The notes below the pieces were generated by a model. The model saw nothing but the letters and a program-made list of their open reading frames with translations. It made no database searches and was not told the DNA's origin. From Limonium bicolor (lineage: Eukaryota; Streptophyta; Magnoliopsida; Caryophyllales; Plumbaginaceae): DNA of 64,000 nucleotides. The translations under genes were made by a program, and so were the position numbers. Positions 35,451-47,040 of this stretch are shown one piece after another; positions within the stretch are counted from its first letter, which is position 1; each line of letters begins with the position of its first letter. The stretch is taken from the NCBI GenBank assembly GCA_023374045.1, contig CM041777.1:102874046-102938045 (forward strand), in the 5' to 3' direction.

Positions 35451-36405
35451 CTTGGCTACAGGTAGGTGTAGCCAAACATGGCTACATCCTGCGCCCATTT
35501 TCTTTTTTTTTTTCTCTTCTCGCGTCTCCTCCAGCGCTTTCCTTCTCTTTTTTATTTTCTTTTTAAATTTTTTTAACAAAATTTATTCATTTTTCCCTTT
35601 ATCATAAAATTTTTAAATTGTTATAACTTTCAATATATAAGCCGAAAATGGAAAAAAAAATATCATTGTTCACCTAAATTCAAGCTCTTCAAAACAAGAC
35701 CAGTCATGGATATATTTTGACAACTTTTTTAAAAAAAATTATTTTTACATGTATAGAGCATAGAACGTAAAAGAAAACTTGTACAGATGGTCATACAAAC
35801 CTGTACAAACGTTCACAAAAACATGTACATCCTCACGTAAAGACATGTACATCCTTGCATTGAAAACATATAGATAGTCATATAAACCTGTATGAATCAT
35901 TAAATATGTACATCCTTAAATTAAACCTGTACAAATAAGGAAGAACACTTGTACAGACGGTCATACAAACATGTACAAATATGTACAGATATTCATTAAA
36001 GAACATGTACATCCTCACATTTGAACATGTACATCATCACAATAAAATATGTACATTTCCACATTAAAATATGTACATACATCCTAACATTAAAATATCA
36101 TGGTATACATGTAAAAATAAATTTCTTTAAAAGTTCTCAAAACATATCCATGACTGGTCTTGTTTTGAAGAGCTCGAATTTAGATAAACAATGATATAAT
36201 TTTTTTTCATTTTGGACTTATATATTAAAAGTTACAACAATTTAAAATTTTTATGATAAAGAAAAAAATTCAAAAGAAAAAAAGAAAAAATGGAAGTAGA
36301 AACGTTAAATGTTGGGCGCTACCCTCCCCTCCCATTTCTTTTATTTGTATTTGACTAAAATACCCCCACATGTAGCCATCCTAGTTACATCTACTTGTAG
36401 GCAAG
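35451..36405. mobile_element. Long inverted-repeat element rich in TGTACAT (family B, copy 1)
   Basis: The ends read CTTGGCTACAGGTAG and the inverse of CTTGCCTACAAGTAG. Long arms (about 35598-35722 and 36141-36268) are inverted copies. The centre (35740-36090) has many ACATGTACATCC-type words. There is no coding frame. A target duplication is not clear. The fold-back structure suggests a MITE of uncertain superfamily. Confidence 0.7.
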
Positions 36406-36518
36406 AATTTCATTTATTTTTCTCTTCTATCCGGTTCCTAATTTTGTTTCCTTTCTCTTCTATAAGGCAATCATCCCCTAAATACTTGTCACAACAACCA
36501 ATTATTAAAACCCAATTT

Positions 36519-36775
36519 TTGGCTACAACCACTTGTAGCTATAGATAGCTATATACATGTACATTTGGTCATTTAAAACTGTACATTTGATCATTCAAAA
36601 TTGTACTGATGTATATGTACATGTATACAGTGAATTGTGATATTTCTGAATTTGTACTAAATATATATACTAACTTTATAAAATGTACAATAAACTTATA
36701 AAACATGTACTTTTACTTTATACAAACTGTACCATGAAAAATGTAACCAAAGATAGCTACATATGTTTACAGCTA
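36519..36775. mobile_element. Small inverted-repeat element (family B, copy 2)
   Basis: The left end TTGGCTACAACCACTTGTAG and the inverse of the right end, TTAGCTGTAAACATATGTAG, are related to each other and to the ends of 35451-36405. The middle again carries TGTACAT words. No target duplication was seen. Confidence 0.5.
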
Positions 36776-38560
36776 AGACTCATTATTAAAATTGCATGTT
36801 GTCTTAGACGATTAAGGCTCGCACCGTTAAAAATAGAAGTGTATATTCCTTTATTTTATATAACTGAGTAGAACATTCTATTTCACGATCTGTGTACAAA
36901 AAAATTCAGTGAAAAAGGAGGTGAGAACATGGGGCCATGGGTGTTTATCATTACACGGCCCCCCAAATTTAAAGTTCCATATTTTCGCAATCTTTTAATT
37001 TATATAACTATTTTAAAAAGATATAAAATTTGTATAATTAAATAAGCATATTAAAATAAATTTCAACAATATTAGATTTATTAAAATTAAGTAAATGATT
37101 TATAATAAAAGTTATTTTTATCTAGTCAATTTACTAATTAATAATTTTTTGATTAACTTTTATCCCACCACTATCTAATTTTCCAAAAAAAAAATACAAA
37201 ATCTATTGTTTTTTTCTTTTTCACTAGTTCACACTAAATTGTATTTTTATTAATAATTATATTAGCGATTAAGAATGATCTTTTAAAATAATAAACATTT
37301 AAAGAGTATAATGATGATTTTATTACATAAAATGTTAGAAGAATTGTTATTTTTAAGAGATTATTTGATAATATGTATACCTTATTAGTTTTTTATTTGA
37401 GTTCATTTGTATCCAATACTTTAAACTAAAATTATATTTTTATGGGATCTCATTTAAAACATTCAGCATAGGCCCTTTCAATGTTAGAGACGGTCTGGGT
37501 GTCGAGGTTTAATTAATATATTAACAAACATTAGAGCCATAAAACCCTCCTCTCTATGTCCACAACAAGAAGCAACCTAACCTTGATACTCTGGATCCAT
37601 TTACTCTTGTGGTTCTTAACCTCACATCCGAATTGTGATCGCTCAGACTATGTTTCCTCTTACGCCGTAGCTTTGGGTTTAGGTTGGTTGGGTAGATTTT
37701 TGGGTTACATCCAAATTGCGGCACATACATTGTAATCATAATATGTCATATTTGGTAACTCCAGATCTCTTGGCTCGTCCTAGGCACGCAGAGACCCGTA
37801 GCTTATGGGAGTAGAATTTATCAACTTAAGTTACAAATCGGGCAAGGGAATATTATTAATCATAATGTTGAAGTAGAGAGGCGGTTGATTACATTTCCTA
37901 GCCGTTGATATAATTATAATCATTGAAAGATCATGAAAAAGAGTATCAAGCCGTTACTCTTCTTCCAAATCACAGTATAGTGATTATACACCAAGCTAAA
38001 AGGATCGACACCATTCCGTCCGTTCGTTAGAAAACCCTCTGACCCCTTAGATCTGCATTGTAATGATGATGTTTCTAATATTAGAAACTAGTAAGATCAC
38101 CTTTATTTGAAGGACCATCGTGATCTACCCTACCAACTAACTGTAGATCGATGGACGACCAATGCGAACCGCGGGCATTAATATTGCTTCAAACAAATAT
38201 AATTAAGATAGACGTATATATTCATCTAGGCTTTCTGGTTACTTCGTCTCCCGTCTCTCCTGATAATTGCTTCTTTTTTTTTTGGGTGAGAGCTGCTTTT
38301 CTCATAGCCATAGGAGACTGTGTCAATATAATTTAGATTTGACTTTTGAGGACAATTGGTTATTTAATGCAGCTGAGTGCAAGGATATTACAATTTAAGT
38401 GTCGTCTCAGTCTGATTTTGATTCAATGATGAAATACAGATCGACATCTAGGATGTCCTCTTGTGAGAGGTTGCTCTGGAACTTTTGCAGCTCATGTACT
38501 CTTTGAACACTTCCGCTTGTAGAGGCCCCAGGCTAGCTACCTACACCAGACCCATCAGCT
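36776..38560. other. AT-rich spacer, nothing recognised
   Basis: 36930-37490 is very AT-rich between GGCCATGGG/GGCCCCCC-type words, which could be the margins of an old insertion, but the ends cannot be paired. No protein similarity was seen from 37540 to 38560. Confidence 0.3.
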
Positions 38561-38731
38561 ACCTAGGTCTCGCTATGCATGGTTAATTTTTTTTTGATAA
38601 TTAGAGGCACAAGACCCAAATGTGTCACTAGGATACTACATGGAGTGAACAACACACCAAACAGGGATCAGACCCTTCATACCTTGCTAGACCTACTTAC
38701 CCACAAAACAAGAAGGTCCCAATACAGACCA

Positions 38732-39415
38732 CTAATGAGCTTTCTTCTTACCCCTCCTAGCTATCTTGCTAGCACGGTAGAACTTACTAAAACCTATACG
38801 CCTTGTTCCTTCCATCTTTCTTGACCCGTCTTTAGACGTATTCCTAGAGCACCTATCGGACTCCTCCTTCGATCCTTCTTTCGTAGCCTGACATCTTTGA
38901 CGGTAACTTACTCTCTGCTCACGAATGATCCCTTCAATGCTATCAAGAGCGCGCTCCTCATCCAGGACAGAACACCCAAGCTCTTTTGCTAGAATAAGTG
39001 TTTGCCTCGCTTCCTCCTTCACGAAAGTCTCCTCAGGATTATCATCTAGCTTATGGGGGGATCTATCTGGCTCAAACCTAGGAGGAAACTCCGGGTCCTC
39101 GAAAAGACTCCTAAGACCACCATCATCATCCTCTTCTTTCACCGTTGGACCCCTCGGGGCAGCAAGATCAGCTTCAGGACTAAAAAGATGAGGGTCTGCA
39201 CCCCCGCCCTTAGGCCCAATCCCGACCCCCACATCCTCAGTACTAGCCACCATCTCAGGGCGCACAACATCATCATCCATGTCTCTTCTCACGTTGCTAA
39301 TAATATCCTCCACAACCGGGTCGAGCTCCGGACCCCTTCCAATTGGCGGCTTACGAATAGATATTGTTGCCCGTACACCAGGTGCCTCTTTCCCCTGATT
39401 AACGCCAATGAACAT
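38732..39415 (-). CDS. 227-codon ORF, possible LINE ORF1-type remnant
   Basis: This is an intact minus frame from ATG 39413-39415. The protein is charged, with an acidic proline/glycine-rich middle (KEEDDDGG) and a basic C-terminus (RASKIARRGKKK). The segment EEARQTLILAKELGCSVLDE recalls a helix found near the ORF1 end or ORF1-ORF2 boundary of plant LINEs (pattern E..I...AK.LG....E). There is no zinc knuckle. Its codons are GC-richer than the neighbourhood. It could equally be an orphan or chance frame. No intron or promoter can be argued. Confidence 0.35.
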   Translation of the reverse strand: MFIGVNQGKEAPGVRATISIRKPPIGRGPELDPVVEDIISNVRRDMDDDVVRPEMVASTEDVGVGIGPKGGGADPHLFSPEADLAAPRGPTVKEEDDDGGLRSLFEDPEFPPRFEPDRSPHKLDDNPEETFVKEEARQTLILAKELGCSVLDEERALDSIEGIIREQRVSYRQRCQATKEGSKEESDRCSRNTSKDGSRKMEGTRRIGFSKFYRASKIARRGKKKAH

Positions 39416-39690
39416 AAGCTGAGTTGAAGTCCGATTTATAGTCAGTCAATCAATCAATTTTAAAACACATGAACGTTACTTATATAACTAAATCTAAGTT
39501 TTGGGTCTAACTAATACGGGTTAGCCATGTCAGTTTTATGTGGGTCCAAATTATAAATCGACCCAACTATTATTTTACACTTGTCCTTCATTCTTTTCAT
39601 AAGAGATTAAACTCTCAAACGCTCAGAACAAACGGATCCTAAAAGAATAGTGTGGATCCCAAGATAAAATGAATTAGGAATGATTTTGTA
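39416..39690. other. Spacer, nothing recognised
   Basis: AT-rich sequence with no protein similarity. Confidence 0.3.
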
Positions 39691-39758
39691 TATTGAATGA
39701 TAAGTGACGGCTACTCTACAACTACTATATATAGTAGGGTTACATGTGTAAAACTAGA

Positions 39759-40404
39759 CTATTTTGATGTAGTGAATTGCTTAGGTGTTACTGAATTATT
39801 ACATGGGCATGTAGTACTATTGTTGGGCTCTTTTAATTCATGGGCCTTATTATCTTCCCACGGTCCAAGCGGCAGAAGTTGCAGTTTGGACTGGATCTGA
39901 GCAAAATGAGCCCCTGTCAAAGGCTTGGTCAGGATATTTGCAATCTGGTCAGTCGTATGGATGAATTGAATCAACAATGTTTTGTTTGCCACCCTCTCTC
40001 GAACAAGTGAAAATCGAGAGCAACATGTTTGATTCATGAGGAAAGTACGGGTTGGCAACAAGATAGGTTGCACCCAAATTGTCACACCAAAGTATGGGGA
40101 GAGATCGAAGATAAAGGTTGAGATCGAAGAGCAATTGCTGAATCCAAATGAGCTCGCAAGTGCTGTGAGCTAGAGATCGATACTCGGCTTCAGTTGTGGA
40201 ATGAGAGATTGTGGGTTGCTTCTTCAACTTCCAAGCCACGAGATTTTTCCTTAAAAAACGCAGTAGCTGGTGGTGGGAACAACAGTCTTCCTGGTTTCTG
40301 CCCCAGTCAGCGTCCGCAAATGTAGAAAGTTGGAGACTTGACCGTGCAGAGATGTGAAACCTAAGAGAAGACGTCGAGTTCAGGTAACGTAAAATTCTTT
40401 TCAA
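39759..40404 (-). pseudogene. Copia RNase H of the second element, frameshifted
   Basis: The frame 39949-40404 holds LSTFADADWG, KKQPTISHSTTEAEYRSL and LWCDNLGATYLVANP. The overlapping frame 39759-40085 holds TTDQIANILTKPL, the end of Copia pol. A frameshift near 40000-40050 separates them. Confidence 0.88.
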
Positions 40405-41300
40405 GGATTTCTAGTGTATTTCTTTTTGCTTGTGCATGTGATCACACAGCAGACTGTATAGGTTAGGTTAGGTCGAGTTAGGGTTACATACTGCAAACCA
40501 CCAATTAGGCTTCTAAATAGGGTAATGTCAGGGAAGGCAGGACTTTAAGATTCTGTAATGTGAGAATTTAAAGCCATATGGGTAGAGACAGGTCGTGATT
40601 TTGTGAGAGAGGCACGAGAAACTAGGTCTTTAATGTAGCGCACCTGCGAGAGGTAGAGACCAGATGGTGTGCGTTTGACCTGAATATTTAGAAAATAACC
40701 TATTGGCCCTAAATCCTTTACTGGAAAGACTTTTCAAAGAGAGATGAGAAATTTTTTGAGAACTACCCTAGAATTCACTGTGAAAATGATATCGTCTACA
40801 TAGATTAGGGGTAGCATAATGTCATCATGATGCTGATAAATAAACAGAGAAGCATCTGCCCTAGAATCTCTGAACTCCATGGCAATAAGGTCTCACTTAA
40901 CTTTGAAAACTAGGCTCTTGGAGCCAGTTTCAAACCATAGATAGAGTTCCTTAGTCTGCAAACGTAGTTAGGAAATAATGGATGTAGAAAACCAGGTGCC
41001 TGAGCCATATATACACGCTCCTGTAAATCCCCCTCAAGAAATTCATTCTGAATGTCTAATTGATGAATAGGCCATGAGTGTATAGTGGCTAATTGATGAA
41101 TAGTCAAGACCTACAGTCTGTGTAAAACCCCTTGCAACCAGCTTGGCCTTGCGCCTTTCAATACTTCCATCAGCCTTCCTCTTTGTTTTTAATACCCATT
41201 TGACTTCCAAAATGTTAGCCTTAGGTGGTCTAAGGACAAGCTCCCAAGTGTGTGTGTGTCTATCAAGGCTTGAAACTCCTTTAACATGGCTTGAAGCCAT
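40405..41300 (-). pseudogene. Copia reverse transcriptase of the second element, broken
   Basis: Minus frames give VKWVLKTKRKADGS and KLVARGFTQTVGLDYS (41043-41300), then PIHQLDIQNEFLEGDL and SIYGLKLAPRA (40910-41107). The catalytic IYVDDI lies near 40788-40805. Stops and shifts lie between the blocks. Confidence 0.88.
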
Positions 41301-41428
41301 TTTGGGTGGGGGAGGGGGGCTTGTTTAAAAGTGGGTTCATCAGGAATGTGAGGTTGGGCAGAGGTAGATGTAAGATCAATGTAGGGCCAAGGGATGGTTC
41401 CATCATTGCAAACTAGAGGTTTTCTAAT

Positions 41429-42443
41429 TTAAGATTTCTCCCTTGTGATCATAGGATGAATATTAGGGTCTATAGGCTGAGGGGCAGGGGGAGGATGATT
41501 TGCATGAGAAGCATGAGGGGAGGGATAAGAGTGTGTACGATAATAGGGAGAGGTAGAGGAAAGGTGAGGATTATCTGGGGAGAGTCCTCGGGGGCTTAGG
41601 ATTGGTGTAAAGACAATAGGTTGTATTGGAGAGTGAGGTAGAGTGTGGTGGGGGAAAAGGTGAGGATTGTGAATTGTTGGGGGTAGAGGAATGAGATGGG
41701 GTGTGGTTGTTGTAAAGGTAACAGGGGCATCATCAGAGGCATAAGGGGAGAATGGTTTAACGGATGTGTAAGGGAATAAAGTCTCAGTAAATAACTCATC
41801 TCTGGACAAATACAATCTGTTACTAACAGGGTCTAGACACACATATCCTATAGTATTAGGGTCATATCCCTAGAAAACACAATGTTTGAGTGAAAGCTGA
41901 ATTTATGTTTGCTTACTGGCCTAAGATTTGGCCAGCAACTGCACCCAAATACCCTTAGAAGACTATAGTCACGAGTAATGCTAAATAGGACTTCAAAGGG
42001 AGATTTTAATTCCTAACCAGAAGAAGGGGTTATGTTGATTACGTAAACAATATAGTTAAAGCACGTCCCCAAAACTCATATGGTAGCTTAGCATGAGCCA
42101 AGAGAGCCAAACCTTTAGCCATAATTCTGCGATGTCGAGTCTCAACTGTACTCCTTTGGGCATCAGAATAAGGGCATGTTAGCCTATAAACAATGCCTTT
42201 CTCTTTGAGCAATTTTGTGAGAGGCTGAAATTCACCTCCCCCATCACTCTGAACAGCTTAAATAGTTGTCTGAAACTGATTAGAAACATAAGCCATAAAC
42301 TCTTGAAACAACTTTGTCACATTGAATTTCAAGGAAATAATATAAAACCAAGTGAACTTAGATAAAACATCAACAATAGATAGGAAATAATGACCACCAT
42401 TAAGGGTTAAAACAGGGGCAGAACCCCAGACATCAACAAGCAC
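41429..42443 (-). pseudogene. Copia integrase and linker of the second element, broken
   Basis: The segment 42258-42443 reads DVWGSAP...YFLSIVDVLSKFTWFY, the integrase core with its first aspartate. Further left, around 42040-42180, MAKGLALLAHAKLPYEFWG-like similarity is seen in pieces. The frame 41429-41842 (YLSRDELFTETLFPY followed by a proline-rich stretch) is the usual integrase C-terminal linker. Confidence 0.8.
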
Positions 42444-42586
42444 ATGTTTAAAAGGTTTAGAGTATGCAGTATTCTTTGTAAGTGAGGGAGAAAGTGTATC
42501 TTCCCTCTAAAACAACCTTCATGGTTGGTTAAATTAAAAGATGTTTTAGTACATGGCAATCTATATTTTTTTTATAGTGTGATGAG

Positions 42587-42946
42587 TCACCCTGGAAGAG
42601 GAGTGACCCAACCGAAGATGCCATATGTCTGAGGTAGCTTTGCTAGTAGCATGAACCTGCTGCTGGTCAGTGGAGGGAGATGGCAGCAGCTCTCGATGAT
42701 AGATCCCCACCTTAAGGCCTCCTCTGGCAGAACCTTCTTCTTGTGCTTGTCCTTGATATAGAAAAAGTATGGGTTAAATTCAAACACAACATCATTTTCA
42801 AGAGCAAATCGCTTAACTAAGAGCAGGTTTTTTGTGAGTTGAGGAGTGTAATAAATATCAGACATTGTAAAGCGTGAACCAGAATTCTTAAATCTTCCTG
42901 ATCCTTTGCTATGAGTATTGAGAAAATTACCATTGCCCAAAAGCAC
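42587..42946 (-). pseudogene. Copia protease end and pre-integrase region of the second element
   Basis: The minus frame contains LGNGNFLNTHSKGSG, YYTPQLTKNLLLVKRFALEN and VFEFNPYFFYIKD, matching the stretch that follows the Copia protease active site. The next upstream residues are beyond the MITE, at about 43393-43440. Confidence 0.82.
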
Positions 42947-42953
42947 CTCATCT

Positions 42954-43389
42954 CACTAGTACAAAAAAGGTCTATTTTGGCGGTTCCAAATAGCCTATTT
43001 CGGCGGTTGTAAACCGCCGAAATGGAGTGCGCCGAAATAGGTCTGAGCACCTATCTCGGCGGTTGTAACAACAAACCGCCGAAATAGGTGGTTGGGGAAA
43101 CCAAAATCTAACCGCATCTATCTCGGCGGTTCTTAGCTTACAACCGCCGAGATAGACTCAAGGTCAGTCTATGGGGTGGTCAATACCGGAAGGCTTTCTG
43201 TGATGGACCGACCTTAGTCCATGGTCGGTCCCTGGGTCGGTCCGACCTACCAAATATATCTATTTCGGCGGTTGTGACTAGGAACCGCCGAAATAGATGT
43301 GTTTTTTAATTAAGGAGGACCTATCTCGGCGGTTCCTAGTCACATCCACCGAGACAGGGGCACTGAAATAGGTCATTTTTGTACTAGTG
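42954..43389. mobile_element. CACTA MITE, 436 bp
   Basis: The termini CACTAGTACAAAAAAGGTC and the inverse of CACTAGTACAAAAATGACC match. The 3-bp target duplication TCT is at 42951-42953 and 43390-43392. The element is made of palindromic units pairing CGGCGGTT with AACCGCCG, five times. A GGTCGGTCC palindrome at 43205-43248 interrupts them. No coding capacity. Confidence 0.93.
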
Positions 43390-43440
43390 TCTGTACCAGA
43401 ATAAGATTGATTTTCTAAGTTCAAATTGCTCATCTGTGTA

Positions 43441-44477
43441 CATCTATATCTATATTACTCTCAGACCAAACTATGTTTTAGCCTTAAGCAGAAAGTAATT
43501 TACCAATTGGCTAAAGTCCAGTTGGACTATCCAATCTTGTAAAATATCACACACTTCATTATGCAAATGAAACAAATAGTTCAACCAGCTCTGCACATCA
43601 AACAATTATTATTAGAGTTTTGACTTCACATCTTATTTGTTTAGTTTAACTTAACCAGCTCTGCAATTGCTAATATCTACTACAAGATTTTATTTTTAGT
43701 GAATGATATTCGCCTTTGGCCTTTTGTAAATGATACAACACATGCAACTTATATGTTTAGATGATGTAGAAGAGTGAATGAAAATAGGAGATATATATGT
43801 TTGTGAATGATATTATTCAGCAACATAAGTATAGTAAATGTCTATTAATTCTAGAACTAGCTACTATATTTTGAGAAGTGGTCCATCAAATGCTATCCAA
43901 GGGATGAGATTATATCAATTAAATATGTTATGTAATGCTATCAAGGGGTTGAAAAGTAGCTTTGATACTTTGAACAATGGTTTATCAAAGTAGCTAATGT
44001 ACTAGATGTGTACTCCTTCATGTTCTTAATAACTGATTTTCTAGCACAACACACGGAAAATGAGGAGATAATTTGTGGACTATTTACCCTTACTTTTATA
44101 TGTGGATTAAGAGAGTTGTGGGTGAAGAAAAAAACTAAGAGTTAAATGTAGAAAGTAAGTAACAAATAAGACCAAAACACCTTATATTTTGAAAACAATG
44201 ACAACACAGAAAATCATCTATTGGGAACATGATGGAGTATAGTTTAATCCCATGTAATGTGATGTTTATAGTTGTGTTAAGTAATATAGGCAATTATTTG
44301 GTTAAAAAATGGGTTGGGTGGGTTGGGTTAGGGTTTAAGGATTTTAAATGGGTTGGGTTAGGGTCATTATTTTTCAACCCATCTATTTTTGGGTTGGGTT
44401 AGGTTGATGATATTTTAAATGAGTTGGGTTAAGGTTGATATCAACCTGGCCCATCAACCCAAATTGCCAGGTATACT
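43441..44477. other. AT-rich spacer with a GGGTTGGG-rich patch
   Basis: 43441-44280 has no recognisable gene. 44310-44460 has repeated GGGTTGGGTTAGG words on the left and AACCTGGCCCATCAACCC on the right, reminiscent of the interior of a hAT-type MITE, but ends were not defined. Confidence 0.3.
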
Positions 44478-44960
44478 TTTAGGTTCTTGACACCTTAGAA
44501 TGCTTGACGTATTTCATCCACTTTTAGGTTCCCGACACCTTACAATGCTCGGCGTATTTCATTCACTTTTAGGTTCCCGACACCTTAGAATTCTTGGCGT
44601 ATTTCATTCACATTTAGGTTTTTGGCACCTTAGAATAGCTCGAAAAGATTATATTATCATCATCTTTTTAGGTAGTCAGCGCCTTAGAATAGCTCAACAA
44701 CATTCTATGTCATCTTTACAGATAATCAGGGCCTTAGAATAGCTTGACAACATTCTATTATGGCTATCTTTGCAGGTAGTAAGCGCCTTAGAATAGCTAA
44801 AAAAATTAGATTTCTCTTTTAGGTAGTTAGCATCTTAGAATAGTTTGACAATATTTCATCGTTTTCGGTAGTCCGTGCCTTAGAATAGCTCAACAAAACC
44901 TAGGCAGTTGGTGCCTTCGAATAACCCAACAATCCCAAAGTTCTTTATTCAGGTAGCCAA
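44478..44960. repeat. Tandem repeat, about 11 units of 45-54 bp
   Basis: Units begin TTAGGTTCCCGACACCTTAG and later TAGGTAGTCAGCGCCTTAG. The core CCTTAGAATAGCT is nearly constant. The first three units are 45 bp and regular; later ones are longer and more diverged. The array sits at the left edge of the second LARD-like element and probably belongs to its interior. Confidence 0.85.
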
Positions 44961-46630
44961 CACCTCGGCAAAATTAGGGATCTTCAGTAGCATTTCGGGT
45001 AAAATTTTGGAATGTTACTCAATACTCTGTGCTTCTTGCACTCTCAACTCTTTAGTCATCCTCTTGGAATGGGTTCTTGACTCCTTTCGCTTGGTAAACT
45101 TCTTTGTGTTCATCGGTCACTCGGGGTGTCCAACTGTCTTGGTTTGAATTGGCTCTTTCGTCCGTAGTATGGAGTGGGCTACTTCCCGTGTTCCGTACTC
45201 TACTTGTGTACATACATGGAGTATCTTATTGATACGTTACCACTTACCCGACCAACTCATAACTGTTCTGTCAGGCCCGCAAGCTCCTTCGGAGTGCGGT
45301 CGTTCCATGTCTCGTTTAGTACACCGTAGTGTTGGTCACACGCCTAGGTGAAGTATTCTGTCACCAGCTCCTCTTATATCGTCCTATGATAACTTACCGT
45401 AGTTCTCTGGTTTGGTTTTTAAAATTTTGGGGTTATTGGAAAATTCTATGTTTTGAAAGAGAAATCTAAGTTTTGAAAATAAAGATCTTCACGGCATTTC
45501 AATGCCGGTTGCTTCTTACCAGATCTTGCTTCTCACGACTGGTATTCTTTTCAATACAGGGGTCATGCCGTTAGGCCTTTCCAAATTCCATTTCAAAATT
45601 CTTAGGGTTGTCTTTCATATTGGCTTCTCTCCCCATCTTGGTACTTGCCAAGTACTGGTCGCTTGTCAAAGCTCCTTTTAATAGTTCCGTTTTTACTGCA
45701 CTTGCCGTGGCAAGTGCGCGGTACAGGCGGTTTTTAGGTTAACTCATACCGGTCACGGTATTGTTCACATTGTATTTGGTAGCCTTGTCGGCTCTTCCTT
45801 TGATCCTTTAGTTGGATAACTGCTCCTTAGAGCTGCTTCTCATTCATCTTGACTCGACTGTCATTCATTTAGGTGCTTCTCCACTCTCGGAGTTCCTTAA
45901 TTACTTAGTTTTGTGTCGTTCCTTGGTACTCGCTCCCACATATTTACCGTGCTTACCAAAAACTTATTTATCTAGGCACTACTTCTGTAGTCCTATTCAG
46001 GTGTACCCCGTGGTTATGCTTGTAGCTGTCTAAGCTATATTAGTCAAGTATTGCAACCTCTTTGGGTGTGGCAGGGTGGGGGTATCTACTCCTGACTAGA
46101 TTCTTAGTCGGTTAATATACCGTTAGTGGTATTACATAACTATGGCGGTCCGTGGACTTGTGTCCCGGTTCTTGTTACTTTTAATGAATCCGCCTTGTTG
46201 CACGGTTGGTGATTTACTTCCTGTTGCTGCTTGGTCAGCCGGGTTCTCGCGACTGCTAAGCATGTCGCCCCAAGCTGCCACAGATTCCGGTCTCCATGGA
46301 TTAGGATGTCTCGATCTCCCGCCATTGAGTGCGTTTATTGTCATTCCAGCGGGATCCGTCCCCGGGGTTTCCAGTTCTCGGGACCTACCGCTTGACAGGT
46401 TCTGGCTCATATTGAAATATTAAATAAGTGCCAGATCGGGTTTCCCCGCCTCTCTGGCGTTCTTTCCCAAGCTTTTAATACGGGGGTTGTGGAGGGCGGG
46501 TTTGGTATTGTAGGTATCCTGATCATACTGGAAGTTCCTAACTAGCGCATCTCTCACGCTACCACTCAACCCATAACCCTAAGTCTTAGACTCCTAACTC
46601 GGTATTTCCTAAGCTCGGTACTTCCAGTCA
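44961..46630 (-). other. Interior of the second LARD-like element, no genes recognised
   Basis: No recognisable retroelement protein on either strand; the longest frames are about 90 codons. The overlapping frames at 46132-46423 on both strands are of similar length and neither resembles a known protein. Similarity to the first element's leader is clear at TCAGGCCCGCAAGCTCC and at GGGGTTGTGGAGGGCGGG. Confidence 0.65.
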
Positions 46631-46657
46631 TCAGAGCGATACTTCGCTCTGATACCA
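46631..46657 (-). other. Primer-binding site within a hairpin, second LARD-like element
   Basis: TGGTATCAGAGC (minus strand, 46646-46657) lies 4 nt from the LTR. It overlaps the hairpin TCAGAGCG-loop ATACTT-CGCTCTGA at 46631-46652, identical to that of the first element. Confidence 0.85.
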
Positions 46658-46968
46658 TTTTTGTAACACCCCAACCGTTAATCTCGTCATTACCTCTTAA
46701 ACTGTCACTAAATGCTCTTACTCACGCAGCGGAACTCTAATTACAACGAGGGGTGAAACAATGCTGTTAGCCACCCATATAGCTAACCAGGCCTATCTTA
46801 CATACTGTAACGGTCTGATGAAATGGAACAACCGAATACACAATACAAATACTCAATCATTTCTCTACTATACCGAGTCTACAATATATGGATGCCGACA
46901 ACATATTCGGTCTTACACCTCTTTCAATACATAAGTAATTAAATCTAACTACCCATGTAAACCACCGA

Positions 46969-47040
46969 CCCCGTCCTACTCTCGAACGGTAACATCTTCG
47001 GTGTACCTGAAAATAAAAACATTGCCCCTAGGGGCTCAGC
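46969..47040 (-). promoter_or_regulatory. Conserved LTR block (copy in LTR C)
   Basis: It has the exact 19-base word, GTACCTGAA and a CCCC-TA-GGGGCTCAGC palindrome, 307 bp from the LTR end. Flanking sequence has largely diverged from LTR A, so the block stands out. Confidence 0.5.

Larger units (their letters stand above)
39691..43440 (-). mobile_element. Second Copia element, minus strand, truncated and decayed
   Basis: From right to left on the minus strand there are protease-end, integrase, RT and RNase H segments in Copia order (42946 to 39759). The gag part and a matching second LTR were not found. Sequence around 39690-39870, with a TATA-like CTACTATATATAGTAG (39720-39735), may be the remaining 3' LTR, with ends undetermined. 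A CACTA MITE interrupts it at 42954-43389, and similarity resumes to about 43440. Confidence 0.85.

Noticed and set aside
39053..39427. 124-codon plus-strand frame.
   Set aside because: It is antisense to the 227-codon minus frame, with less protein-like composition. It is best seen as a shadow.
43000..43370. Regular CGGCGGTT repeats that could suggest a CRISPR-like array.
   Set aside because: They are palindromic subterminal units inside a CACTA MITE with TIRs and a TCT duplication, in a plant genome.
44310..44420. GGGTTTAAGG and TTAGGGTT words that look like a plant telomere repeat.
   Set aside because: The period is GGGTTGGGT and not the seven-base TTTAGGG. It is a short GT-rich patch beside an AT-rich spacer.
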